A stretch of DNA of 13,774 nucleotides from Enterobacteriaceae bacterium UBA3516 (GTDB lineage: Bacteria > Pseudomonadota > Gammaproteobacteria > Enterobacterales > Enterobacteriaceae). A program made the position numbers and the translations under genes. This document shows positions 6,803 through 13,474 of the stretch, one piece after another; position 1 is the stretch's first letter, and each line of letters opens with the position of its first letter. The stretch spans positions 2,027 to 15,800 of the forward strand of contig DFPL01000179.1 of NCBI GenBank assembly GCA_002377245.1. The letters are read 5' to 3'. The notes below the pieces were generated by a model, which saw only the letters and a list, made by a program, of their open reading frames with translations, searched no databases and was not told where the DNA came from.

Positions 6803-7899
6803 AAGCGCAACTCTACCGGGGCGACCTGCACTACGCCGGGGTCACGCTGCACACCGCCGCCTCCGGCGCGGTCACCGCACTCGACACTCTCTGGCTGCGC
6901 CTTGAAGACCAGGGCGTAATCGGCACTGGCGAAGTACGGCTCAACATTGGCTACCTGCACGGCTACAGCGAAAGCCAGGTGCTGGACAATCTGCTGACGA
7001 TGCTCGCCGGATGGAACTGGCAGCAGAGCGCGCAAACGCTACTGGCTGCCGTGCACGCACCGGGCAACGCATTGCTTTCACCTTCTCGTATGGTGCTGGA
7101 CATGGCGCTGCACGACCTGCTGGCGCGCCAGCAAAACCTGAGCGTCGCGGCCTGGCTCGGCGCACCTCACCGCCCGGCGTCCTGGCCCACCAACCAGACC
7201 CTGTTTTGGGGAAGCGAAGCCCAGATGCTTGACCAGGCCTGGCGCTATGTCGAGCGCGGTTTCACCCAGTTGAAATTGCGCACCGGGGTAGCGGATTTCG
7301 CCACCGATCTGGCGCGCCTGCACGCCCTGCGCCAGCGCTTTGGTGAGCAGATAGAACTGGCTATCGACGTCAACGGGCAGTGGTCAGTGGCCCAGGCGCA
7401 CAAGGCCTTTCCTCAGCTTCGCGCGCTGGCGCTGAGCTATATCGAGCAGCCTTTAAGCCCGGCGCACGACGACCAGTTACCTGAACTCTACGACTACGGC
7501 ATTCCGGTCATGCTCGATGAAAGTCTCAACAGCGAGGCTGCGATAAGCCGTCTGGTAGACGCCAAAGGCGCACTGTGGGGCCATCTCAAGCTGGTGAAAC
7601 TGGGCGGTATCGCCCCGACGCTGGCGGCGGCAAAACAGCTTCAGGCAGCCGGCGTGCCCTTTATGGTCGGGCAGATGAACGAGGGCCACGCCGCCACCGC
7701 TGCCGCCCTTCAGCTCTGCCGTCTCGTGCAACCCGATTTTGCCGAGCTGTATGGTGCAGACGGCTTAACCGACGATCCGGTCAGCGGGCTGGATTACCGG
7801 CACGGACGTGTCGCGGTTAACGATTCTCCCGGCCTGGGCGTGCAGTTCGACGCCGCGCGGGCCACCTTCCTTCAGGAGTTTAGTGATGCAAGATATTAA
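6799..7899 (+). CDS. Enolase superfamily enzyme, muconate-lactonizing/dipeptide-epimerase-like subgroup
   Basis: This 366-residue enzyme has an N-terminal capping domain (to about 125) and a beta-barrel domain. Metal ligands are Asp190 (in DVN), Glu216 (in YIEQPL) and Asp240 (in MLDES). The strand-6 lysine is in HLKLVKLGG (Lys264), as in MLE, dipeptide epimerases and o-succinylbenzoate synthase. The strand-2 motif, normally Lys-x-Lys, is Lys159-Leu-Arg161, so the usual catalytic second lysine is an arginine. All family members abstract a proton next to a carboxylate, giving epimerisation, dehydration or cycloisomerisation. The start is GTG overlapping the previous stop, with only a weak ribosome site, consistent with coupling. 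It probably epimerises or dehydrates a pathway carboxylate; the substrate is not deducible. Confidence 0.88.
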   Translation: MKAQLYRGDLHYAGVTLHTAASGAVTALDTLWLRLEDQGVIGTGEVRLNIGYLHGYSESQVLDNLLTMLAGWNWQQSAQTLLAAVHAPGNALLSPSRMVLDMALHDLLARQQNLSVAAWLGAPHRPASWPTNQTLFWGSEAQMLDQAWRYVERGFTQLKLRTGVADFATDLARLHALRQRFGEQIELAIDVNGQWSVAQAHKAFPQLRALALSYIEQPLSPAHDDQLPELYDYGIPVMLDESLNSEAAISRLVDAKGALWGHLKLVKLGGIAPTLAAAKQLQAAGVPFMVGQMNEGHAATAAALQLCRLVQPDFAELYGADGLTDDPVSGLDYRHGRVAVNDSPGLGVQFDAARATFLQEFSDARY

Positions 7900-9055
7900 C
7901 AACGTCATTCAGGGCAGCGAGTCGGCATTTGCTGCCGACGAGTATGCCCAGCGCATTCGGCGCACCCGCGAACGCTTAAACCAGGCGGGCGTAGATGTGA
8001 TGATTGTCACCGGACCGGAGAATATTTTCTGGTTAACCGGTCAGCAAACCCCCGGCTATTACACCTTCCAGGCACTGCTGTTGCCGGTAGAAGGGGAACC
8101 GGTGTTTGTGATTCGCCAGCTCGAATATTTTAACTTTATCGCCAACACCTTTATTTCTGACGCCGCCGTCTATCAGGACGGTGATAACCCGGTGGACTTC
8201 CTGGTCGGCATGCTGCAACAGCGCGGCTGGCTCAACAAGCGCATCGGACTGGACAAACGCGGCTGGTTCCTGCCGATTGCGGTGTATGAACTGCTGCAAT
8301 CGAAACTCGGCACCATCGCCGATACCGCAGGCGTCATCGAGCCTCTGCGCGCGGTGAAATCAGCAGCCGAAGTGGACAAAATCGCCGCTGCGGCCCGCTA
8401 CGTGGATGCCGGTATGCGCGCCGGGATGGCCGCGATTCGCAGCGGCGCCGACGAGAACGCGCTGGTCTCCGCCATGATGGGTGCCGCGATTGCCGCCGGT
8501 TCCGAGTATGTCGGCATGGAGCCGCTGGTTTCCACCGGCCCGCGCAGCGGTGTGCCGCACGGCACCTGGCGTCGTCGTGTGATGCAGGATAACGATCCGG
8601 TCTTTCTGGAGATGTCCGCCGCTCACGATCGTTACCACGCCGCGCTGATGCGATCCGCCTGGCTGGGCCGTCCTCCGGCCATCGCTCTGGAAATGGAAAA
8701 GGTGTGCCAGGAGGCCCTACAGGCCGCGCTGGATGCGATCCGTCCAGGGGCGACCTGTGAAGCACCGCACCTCGCCTGCCAGAAGGTCATCGACCACGCC
8801 GGGTTTACCGACAACTTCAAAAAACGCACCGGCTACTCCATCGGTGTGGCCTTTGCTCCCGACTGGGGCGAAGGCGGCATCCTCAGTTTGTACAGCGGTG
8901 TCACCACCGAGCTGCAACCTGGCATGACGTTCCACATTCCCCCTGCCCTGCGCATCTACGGTGAGTTCACCGTTGGCGTCAGTGAAACCGTGGTAGTAAC
9001 CGAAACCGGATATCGCCAGCTTGGTAGCCTGGCTCGCCCATTAACCCTGCTGTAA
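7886..9055 (+). CDS. M24 (creatinase/prolidase fold) hydrolase lacking metal ligands
   Basis: This is a 389-residue pita-bread-fold protein: N-terminal domain about 15-160 (TGPENIFWLTGQQT, 42-55) and C-terminal domain 170-385. True Xaa-Pro aminopeptidases bind two metals through Asp, Asp, His, Glu, Glu. Here the matching places are Glu242, Ala253 (YHAALMRS), Tyr in GYSIGVAF, Pro in FHIPPAL and Ser in GVSETV, so no dinuclear site remains. His225 (GVPHGTW) falls where creatinase has its catalytic His. The APDWGEG motif resembles ectoine-hydrolase/creatinase-like relatives. A metal-independent C-N hydrolase on a small ring or amidine is therefore more likely than a peptidase. The ATG at 7886 has CAGGAG upstream and overlaps the enolase-family gene by 14 bases; the longer frame from 7808 is not supported. 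Confidence 0.88.
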   Translation: MQDINNVIQGSESAFAADEYAQRIRRTRERLNQAGVDVMIVTGPENIFWLTGQQTPGYYTFQALLLPVEGEPVFVIRQLEYFNFIANTFISDAAVYQDGDNPVDFLVGMLQQRGWLNKRIGLDKRGWFLPIAVYELLQSKLGTIADTAGVIEPLRAVKSAAEVDKIAAAARYVDAGMRAGMAAIRSGADENALVSAMMGAAIAAGSEYVGMEPLVSTGPRSGVPHGTWRRRVMQDNDPVFLEMSAAHDRYHAALMRSAWLGRPPAIALEMEKVCQEALQAALDAIRPGATCEAPHLACQKVIDHAGFTDNFKKRTGYSIGVAFAPDWGEGGILSLYSGVTTELQPGMTFHIPPALRIYGEFTVGVSETVVVTETGYRQLGSLARPLTLL

Positions 9056-9064
9056 GGAAGAGAC

Positions 9065-9988
9065 ATGAAAGATTTCGACGAATGCCGTGAACGCCTGCGG
9101 GGGATTTTTAATATCACCGTGACCCCTTTCGACGCCCAGGGGGCGATTGATTTCCCGGCGCTGCGCGAAAACATCGAGCGCGTCATCGGATTAGGTTATG
9201 ACGGCCTGCTGATTGGCGGCACCTACGGTGAGTTTCCGGTGATGACCGTGGCGGAACGCCGCGAACTGTTCACACAAGTGATGGCCTGCGTGGGCGATCG
9301 CATTCCGGTGATGCTGTGCAGCGCCAGCTCAGATCCGCGAGATGCCCGTGAACTGACGATACTGGCGAGCGACCTCGGCGGCCTGCCGATGGTGACGGCG
9401 CCCTTTGTCAGCGAGATAACCGACGCGCAAATCATCAGCTATTTCAAAGAAATGGCCCCGTTATCTAAAACCGGCATTCTCGTCTACAACGCGCCGGGCA
9501 TCGGCATCACCCTCTCGCCGGCGCTGCTCGACGAACTGGCAGATATCCCGAACGTGGTCGGCATTAAACAGGGCGATTTGAACCCGACCGCCATTGACCA
9601 GATTGCCAACCGCCTGCGTGGTCGCCTGCGCCTGTTCTGTGCGTCAGACCTGGCCTTCCTCGGCCCGATGATGGCGGGCTTTGACGGCATCAGCACCACC
9701 AATAGCGGCGCACTGCCGGAGATTATCATTAACACCTTCCGTGCCGTGGAACAGGGTGATGCCGCCACCGCGCGGGATCTGCACCAGCTATGGTACGACT
9801 ACCGTGCCCTGGCGCGTAAACATGGGCAGCCGCAGCTGGTGAAAGCAGCGATGGCGCTGCGCGGCTTTAACGGCGGCACCGTGCGCGAACCGTTAAAACC
9901 GGTCTCTGAAGCGGCGCTGGCAGAGTTGACCCGCGTGATGCAGGTGCTCGCCAGCGATCCACGCACTGGCGTTACCCTTGCGCGCTAA
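9065..9988 (+). CDS. Schiff-base aldolase/lyase of the DapA/NanA family
   Basis: This 307-residue TIM-barrel protein has Schiff-base Lys168 (VVGIKQGD) and the relay Tyr141 (LVYNAPG), so lyase, aldolase or dehydratase chemistry on a 2-oxo acid is likely. It is not a normal dihydrodipicolinate synthase: the GTTGE motif is GTYGE (Thr53, Tyr54), and the carboxylate-binding Arg five residues after the Tyr is Ile146. The family also includes sialic acid, KDG and hydroxyproline-derived substrates. The start ATG has GGAAGAG upstream, 9 bp after the M24 gene. It is the last gene of the operon and its 3' end overlaps the opposite-strand amidotransferase-domain gene by 17 bp. It probably cleaves or dehydrates the carbon skeleton late in the pathway. 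Confidence 0.9.
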   Translation: MKDFDECRERLRGIFNITVTPFDAQGAIDFPALRENIERVIGLGYDGLLIGGTYGEFPVMTVAERRELFTQVMACVGDRIPVMLCSASSDPRDARELTILASDLGGLPMVTAPFVSEITDAQIISYFKEMAPLSKTGILVYNAPGIGITLSPALLDELADIPNVVGIKQGDLNPTAIDQIANRLRGRLRLFCASDLAFLGPMMAGFDGISTTNSGALPEIIINTFRAVEQGDAATARDLHQLWYDYRALARKHGQPQLVKAAMALRGFNGGTVREPLKPVSEAALAELTRVMQVLASDPRTGVTLAR

Positions 9989-11069
9989 GGGCCGTCAGTA
10001 GCAGCGCCGTAAACAGCGGATGGGGCGCATCCGGGCGTGACATCAGTTCCGGATGCCCCTGAACGCCGTGCCAGAAGGGGTGCGCCGGCAGGGAGATGCC
10101 CTCGACGATATCGTCGGTTTGCGCACTGACCTGTACGCCGCTCGCGACAAGCTGCGGCAGGCACTGCGGGTTAAAACGGTAGCGGTGGTTGTAGTGCATC
10201 TGGGTGGTGTTGCCCGGCAGCAAGATTGAAGTAAACGGCAGCACGCCGCAGCGATGGCGACCATCGGCAAAGGCCACAAAGCTGTGCACCGGGGCATCGG
10301 GGGCGACTTCCGCCAGGATCGCCTGTTCAAAGCCTGCGGACTGGCGCACGGCAGCGGTCATCATGCTCTGCATGCCAAGACACAAGCCGAGTGTCGGCAA
10401 CCGACGGGCCAGCGTTGCTTGCGCCACGCGGATCTGCCCGTTGACCGCCGCCATGGACGCCCCCCCCGGCAGCACCACGCCGTGAAGCGTCTCCAGCTCC
10501 TGCAAACCGTGAGACAGCTCAGCGGGCGGCAGAAAATGGACGTCGAGATCAAAGCCCAGGGCGCAGGCGGCATCCCCCAGCGAACCGAGGGTGGCGGGGT
10601 AAACCAGACGGTGGTCAGCTTCGCGCCCCACCAGGCCAATGCGTAGCGATGCCCCCGCTTCGCCGGGGAGGGTGGAGAGCCAGCGCCCAAAGCGGTCACC
10701 CGTCAGGCGCATCAGAGTTTGCGTGCCCTCGCGCAGGGTCAGATGGCCATCGCGATCGTCGCTGTACAGGCGCGGGCCGATGAGGGAGGCAATCCGGTGG
10801 ATATCGCTCTCCGCCAGCACAATGACTGCGTCAGATGCGGGTAATTGCGCCACATCGCACACCTCTTCACGCAGGGTGTCACTGCGCCAGAGGCCGCTGG
10901 TGACGCAGTATCCGGCACGGATAACGTGCTGGTGACTGTCGGGCAGGTCGCCCGCAAATTCAGGGCGCAGGCTCCACAGAGGCAAGCCCAGACGATTGGC
11001 CCACAGGCTGGCAGTGATGCCAAAGCGGGCGGGAACAGAGGCGTTATCGAGAATAAAGATCGGTGACAC
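9972..11069 (-). CDS. Protein with CTP-synthase-type class I glutamine amidotransferase domain and unknown N-terminal domain
   Basis: This is a 365-residue protein. Residues about 142-365 match the C-terminal amidotransferase half of CTP synthase: IGLVGREADHRL, PGGASM (201-206), nucleophile elbow GLCLGMQ with Cys230, YNHRYRFNP, and GHPELMSRP with His339 and Glu341. The triad is complete. The synthetase (ATP/UTP) half is absent; instead about 140 unrecognised residues (ILDNASVPARF near the start) precede the domain. It is thus not PyrG. It could hydrolyse a gamma-glutamyl or other amide, as the class I protein PuuD does, or feed ammonia to a partner. The start is GTG with AGGA 8 bases upstream. 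It converges on the aldolase gene and diverges from the aminotransferase gene, sharing the ATTGTAT control region. Confidence 0.85.
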   Translation of the reverse strand: MSPIFILDNASVPARFGITASLWANRLGLPLWSLRPEFAGDLPDSHQHVIRAGYCVTSGLWRSDTLREEVCDVAQLPASDAVIVLAESDIHRIASLIGPRLYSDDRDGHLTLREGTQTLMRLTGDRFGRWLSTLPGEAGASLRIGLVGREADHRLVYPATLGSLGDAACALGFDLDVHFLPPAELSHGLQELETLHGVVLPGGASMAAVNGQIRVAQATLARRLPTLGLCLGMQSMMTAAVRQSAGFEQAILAEVAPDAPVHSFVAFADGRHRCGVLPFTSILLPGNTTQMHYNHRYRFNPQCLPQLVASGVQVSAQTDDIVEGISLPAHPFWHGVQGHPELMSRPDAPHPLFTALLLTALSAQG

Positions 11070-11099
11070 GGCGATTTTCCTGCTGAAGTTGGGTGCTTA

Positions 11100-11127
11100 A
11101 TTGTATTAATTGGATCATGAGATACAA
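11100..11127. promoter_or_regulatory. Candidate GntR-controlled operator between amidotransferase and aminotransferase genes
   Basis: ATTGTAT (11100-11106) faces ATACAA (11122-11127) as an inverted repeat with 15 bp between the TTGTAT and ATACAA arms. The spacing differs from the pair at 3146-3166, so the arms may be separate sites rather than one dimer site. The region is only 68 bp long and must hold promoters for both divergent genes. The right arm touches the aminotransferase ribosome site (AGAGGA). Clear -35 and -10 boxes were not recognised. Confidence 0.45.
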
Positions 11128-11137
11128 AAGAGGATTT

Positions 11138-12346
11138 ATGAATAACAGCCAAACAGCCCGTCGTATGCAATCGGTACGCCCTTCCCCAACGGCGGCCATA
11201 TCTGACCAGGTGCGTGCACTCGAAGCGGCAGGCAAACAGGTGATTAATCTCGGTGAAGGGGAGCTGGATTTTGCCACCCCGGCACACATCAGCTATGCGG
11301 GAATCGAAGCCATTGTGCAGCAGCAGACCAAATACACGGCAGTCTCCGGTACGACCGCGCTGAAATCGGCGATTGCCGCGAAATTTGCCCGTGATAATCA
11401 ACTGACATACCGCCCGGAAGAGATCATTGCCGGGAGCGGTGCCAAGCAGCTTATTTTTAATGCGTTTCTGGCCACGCTGGATGCAGGCCAGCAGGTGATT
11501 ATCCCTGCGCCATACTGGGTCTCATACCCGGACATGGTGGCGCTGGCCGACGGTGAACCGGTGATTGTGCCGTGCGAAGAGGCGCATGGCTGGAAGCTGA
11601 CCCCGCAGAAGCTGACAGCCGCCCTGACGCCATCAACACGCTGGTTGATACTCAACTCACCCGGTAACCCCACTGGGGCGACTTACAGCAGGCAGGAGCT
11701 GTGCGCACTGGCAGAGGTGCTGGCGGATTACCCGCAGGTACTTATCATGGCTGACGATATTTATGAGCCGCTGCGCTACGGCAACACGCCGTTTACCACC
11801 TTTGCCGACGCGGCACCGCATCTGGCGTCACGCACGCTGACGGTCAACGGTGTGTCGAAAAGCCATGCCATGACCGGCTGGCGGCTGGGCTATGCGGGCG
11901 GCCCGCAGTGGCTCATCAACGCCATGCAGGTCCTGCAATCGCAGAGCACCTCCAACCCCAGCAGCATTTCGCAGGCGGCAGCGGTCGCGGCGCTGAACCA
12001 CCCGGCAACATTCTTTGATGGCTGGTTAGCGACGCTCGATAAGCGTCGTCAGAGGGTGCTTCAGATGATTACCGCCACCGACGGCCTGAGCGCCAGGACG
12101 CCGGAAGGCGCGTTCTACATTTTCGCGAACTGTCAGGCATTGATCGGGCGCGTCACGCCGGAAGGCGAAACCCTGGACAGCGATAAAGCGCTGGCGAACT
12201 GGCTGCTCAGCCACACCCAGGTTGCCGTGCTGCACGGCTCCGCCTTTGGCACGCCGGGTTATTTGCGCATTGCATATGCGGTGGAAGATGGCCTGCTGGA
12301 GATGGCCTGCCAGCGCATTGAAAAGGCGTGCGCGCTGCTGCGCTAA
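11138..12346 (+). CDS. PLP-dependent class I aminotransferase (aspartate aminotransferase I-gamma-like)
   Basis: This is a 402-residue fold-type I enzyme. Visible PLP-site residues are Tyr127 (APYW), Asn177 (NSPGNPTG), Asp206 or Asp207 (MADDIYE), the Schiff-base Lys241 (NGVSKSHAMTGWRLGY), Arg249, and the carboxylate-binding Arg377 (GYLRIAYA). All are present and the length is normal, so it should transfer an amino group between an amino acid and a 2-oxo acid. The family covers aspartate, aromatic, alanine and unusual amino acids, so the substrate is open. The ATG at 11138 has AGAGGA upstream; an in-frame GTG at 11093 lies before the operator and is rejected. Divergence from the amidotransferase-domain gene and the shared ATTGTAT motif place it in the same pathway, probably removing or recovering nitrogen. 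Confidence 0.92.
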   Translation: MNNSQTARRMQSVRPSPTAAISDQVRALEAAGKQVINLGEGELDFATPAHISYAGIEAIVQQQTKYTAVSGTTALKSAIAAKFARDNQLTYRPEEIIAGSGAKQLIFNAFLATLDAGQQVIIPAPYWVSYPDMVALADGEPVIVPCEEAHGWKLTPQKLTAALTPSTRWLILNSPGNPTGATYSRQELCALAEVLADYPQVLIMADDIYEPLRYGNTPFTTFADAAPHLASRTLTVNGVSKSHAMTGWRLGYAGGPQWLINAMQVLQSQSTSNPSSISQAAAVAALNHPATFFDGWLATLDKRRQRVLQMITATDGLSARTPEGAFYIFANCQALIGRVTPEGETLDSDKALANWLLSHTQVAVLHGSAFGTPGYLRIAYAVEDGLLEMACQRIEKACALLR

Positions 12347-12353
12347 CCACGCT

Positions 12354-12378
12354 GCCGTCAGGGAAAATGCCTGACGGC
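12354..12378. terminator. Bidirectional terminator hairpin
   Basis: GCCGTCAGG (12354-12362) pairs perfectly with CCTGACGGC (12370-12378) around a 7-nt loop. It sits in the 54-bp gap between two convergent genes. There is no strong T-run on either side, so efficiency is uncertain, but position and stem support a shared transcription end. Confidence 0.65.
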
Positions 12379-12400
12379 GCGTTAACTCAATGATTTCGAC

Positions 12401-13474
12401 TTATCGGTAGCCTGAAGATGACATGATCTGCCAGGCAACAAACAACACGACGGCGACGATTGCCAGCAGGACGATTTTGCCAAATGCGCCTCCGCCACCA
12501 CCACCACCGCTTACCGGAAGTTCAGTCACCGTCATGGTCGCTTTTTCCGGCAGATCAAAACCACACTGCAACTCTTTCACGGTGGTTTCAGTTAATGGTG
12601 GCGGGTTCCGGCGGAAGGGGAAGACCTCTACAAAGCGGGTGCGGTCTGTATTAAACGTATCTGGCAGGCTATGCACCTTATCGCCGACGCGCGGATCATG
12701 AAAATCTAAGGTCTTTCCGGCAGGCACATCCGTCCTGCCCTGGGCCCGGTCGAAAACAACCAGCTCGGTATCACTGCTATTAATAAACTTAGCAAAAGAG
12801 CTTACCAGATAATATTTATCTCCGTGATAGTGAACCGTGTTTCCGCGTGTAACACCCTGACCAACAATATCTTTTCGCGCGCTATAAGCGATGTCGGTTT
12901 CAACTCGACACTCTCTTATTTTTAATAACGGCAGCGCCCATTCATATCCCTGTGAAATGCGCGCCTGGCAAAGCGCTTTATAAGCAGAAACATCACCGGA
13001 TCTGTACAACGCATGCAATTCCAGTAGCGTGGCCAAAATAAAGAATTGCTCTCCCGCTGACTTGAGCTCATCGCAACCTTTATTGATAAGCTCATCGACC
13101 AGCGCAATCAGCGCATTAAGGCTGGCAACATGCTGCATCGCCTCTTCACGACTTAAATTACGATTATTAAAAAGTTGTAGTTTTTCAGGCAGTTTAAGCG
13201 TTGCTTTTCGCTGCATCCGCAGAAGACGAAGCCCTGCTGCCTTTACCCCGCCCTCCAACGCCAGCATATAGTGGTGTTTCGCGCGTTCAATATCGGGCTG
13301 CGTACCTTCACCCACATTGTAGCAATAAGCAATATTATAATGCGCTTTGGGGTCATTGGTTGTATTAGCAATATTTGTCCATTCAATGAACGCGGCATAA
13401 AAATCATCCGGGAGTTTATTGCCGATAAAATAAAGGAGACCGTCTTTAATTAATCCGTCTATTTTTTCTTTCAT
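12401..13474 (-). CDS. Sel1-repeat protein with C-terminal membrane anchor
   Basis: This 357-residue protein is of unknown function. One Sel1-like repeat is seen at about 42-79 (AHYNIAYCYNVGEGTQPDIE, 44-63), then a helical stretch to about 190, a beta-rich segment (about 195-320, with DFHDPRVGDKVHSLP), a run of seven glycines (323-329), and one hydrophobic helix (333-351) ending seven residues before the C-terminus. No signal peptide is seen, so it is probably a tail-anchored inner-membrane protein with the Sel1 part in the cytoplasm. The ATG at 13474 has GGGG five bases upstream; an in-frame ATG at 13540 adds 22 residues and cannot be excluded. Its 5' half is clearly more AT-rich than the rest of the window, so horizontal origin is possible. 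There is no functional link to the catabolic island. Confidence 0.75.
   Translation of the reverse strand: MKEKIDGLIKDGLLYFIGNKLPDDFYAAFIEWTNIANTTNDPKAHYNIAYCYNVGEGTQPDIERAKHHYMLALEGGVKAAGLRLLRMQRKATLKLPEKLQLFNNRNLSREEAMQHVASLNALIALVDELINKGCDELKSAGEQFFILATLLELHALYRSGDVSAYKALCQARISQGYEWALPLLKIRECRVETDIAYSARKDIVGQGVTRGNTVHYHGDKYYLVSSFAKFINSSDTELVVFDRAQGRTDVPAGKTLDFHDPRVGDKVHSLPDTFNTDRTRFVEVFPFRRNPPPLTETTVKELQCGFDLPEKATMTVTELPVSGGGGGGGAFGKIVLLAIVAVVLFVAWQIMSSSGYR

Noticed and set aside
7808..9055. Longer start of the M24 protein at 7808
   Set aside because: The extra 26 residues lie in the enolase-family gene and match nothing, while CAGGAG precedes the ATG at 7886.
5627..9055. Reading of the island as an ectoine utilisation cluster
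   Set aside because: The usual companions (ornithine cyclodeaminase-like, threonine dehydratase-like and AstE-like enzymes, MocR-type regulator) are missing, and enolase-family and DapA-like genes are extra. Only the M24 and importer types are shared.
9065..9988. Reading as dihydrodipicolinate synthase for lysine synthesis
   Set aside because: Second motif Thr and the substrate-binding Arg are replaced, and the gene ends a catabolic operon with its own importer.
9972..11069. Reading as CTP synthase
   Set aside because: The N-terminal synthetase domain with its ATP site is absent; only the amidotransferase half matches.
11093..12346. Longer aminotransferase start at the GTG at 11093
   Set aside because: It would place the operator-like repeat and the AGAGGA ribosome site inside the gene; the family begins near the ATG at 11138.
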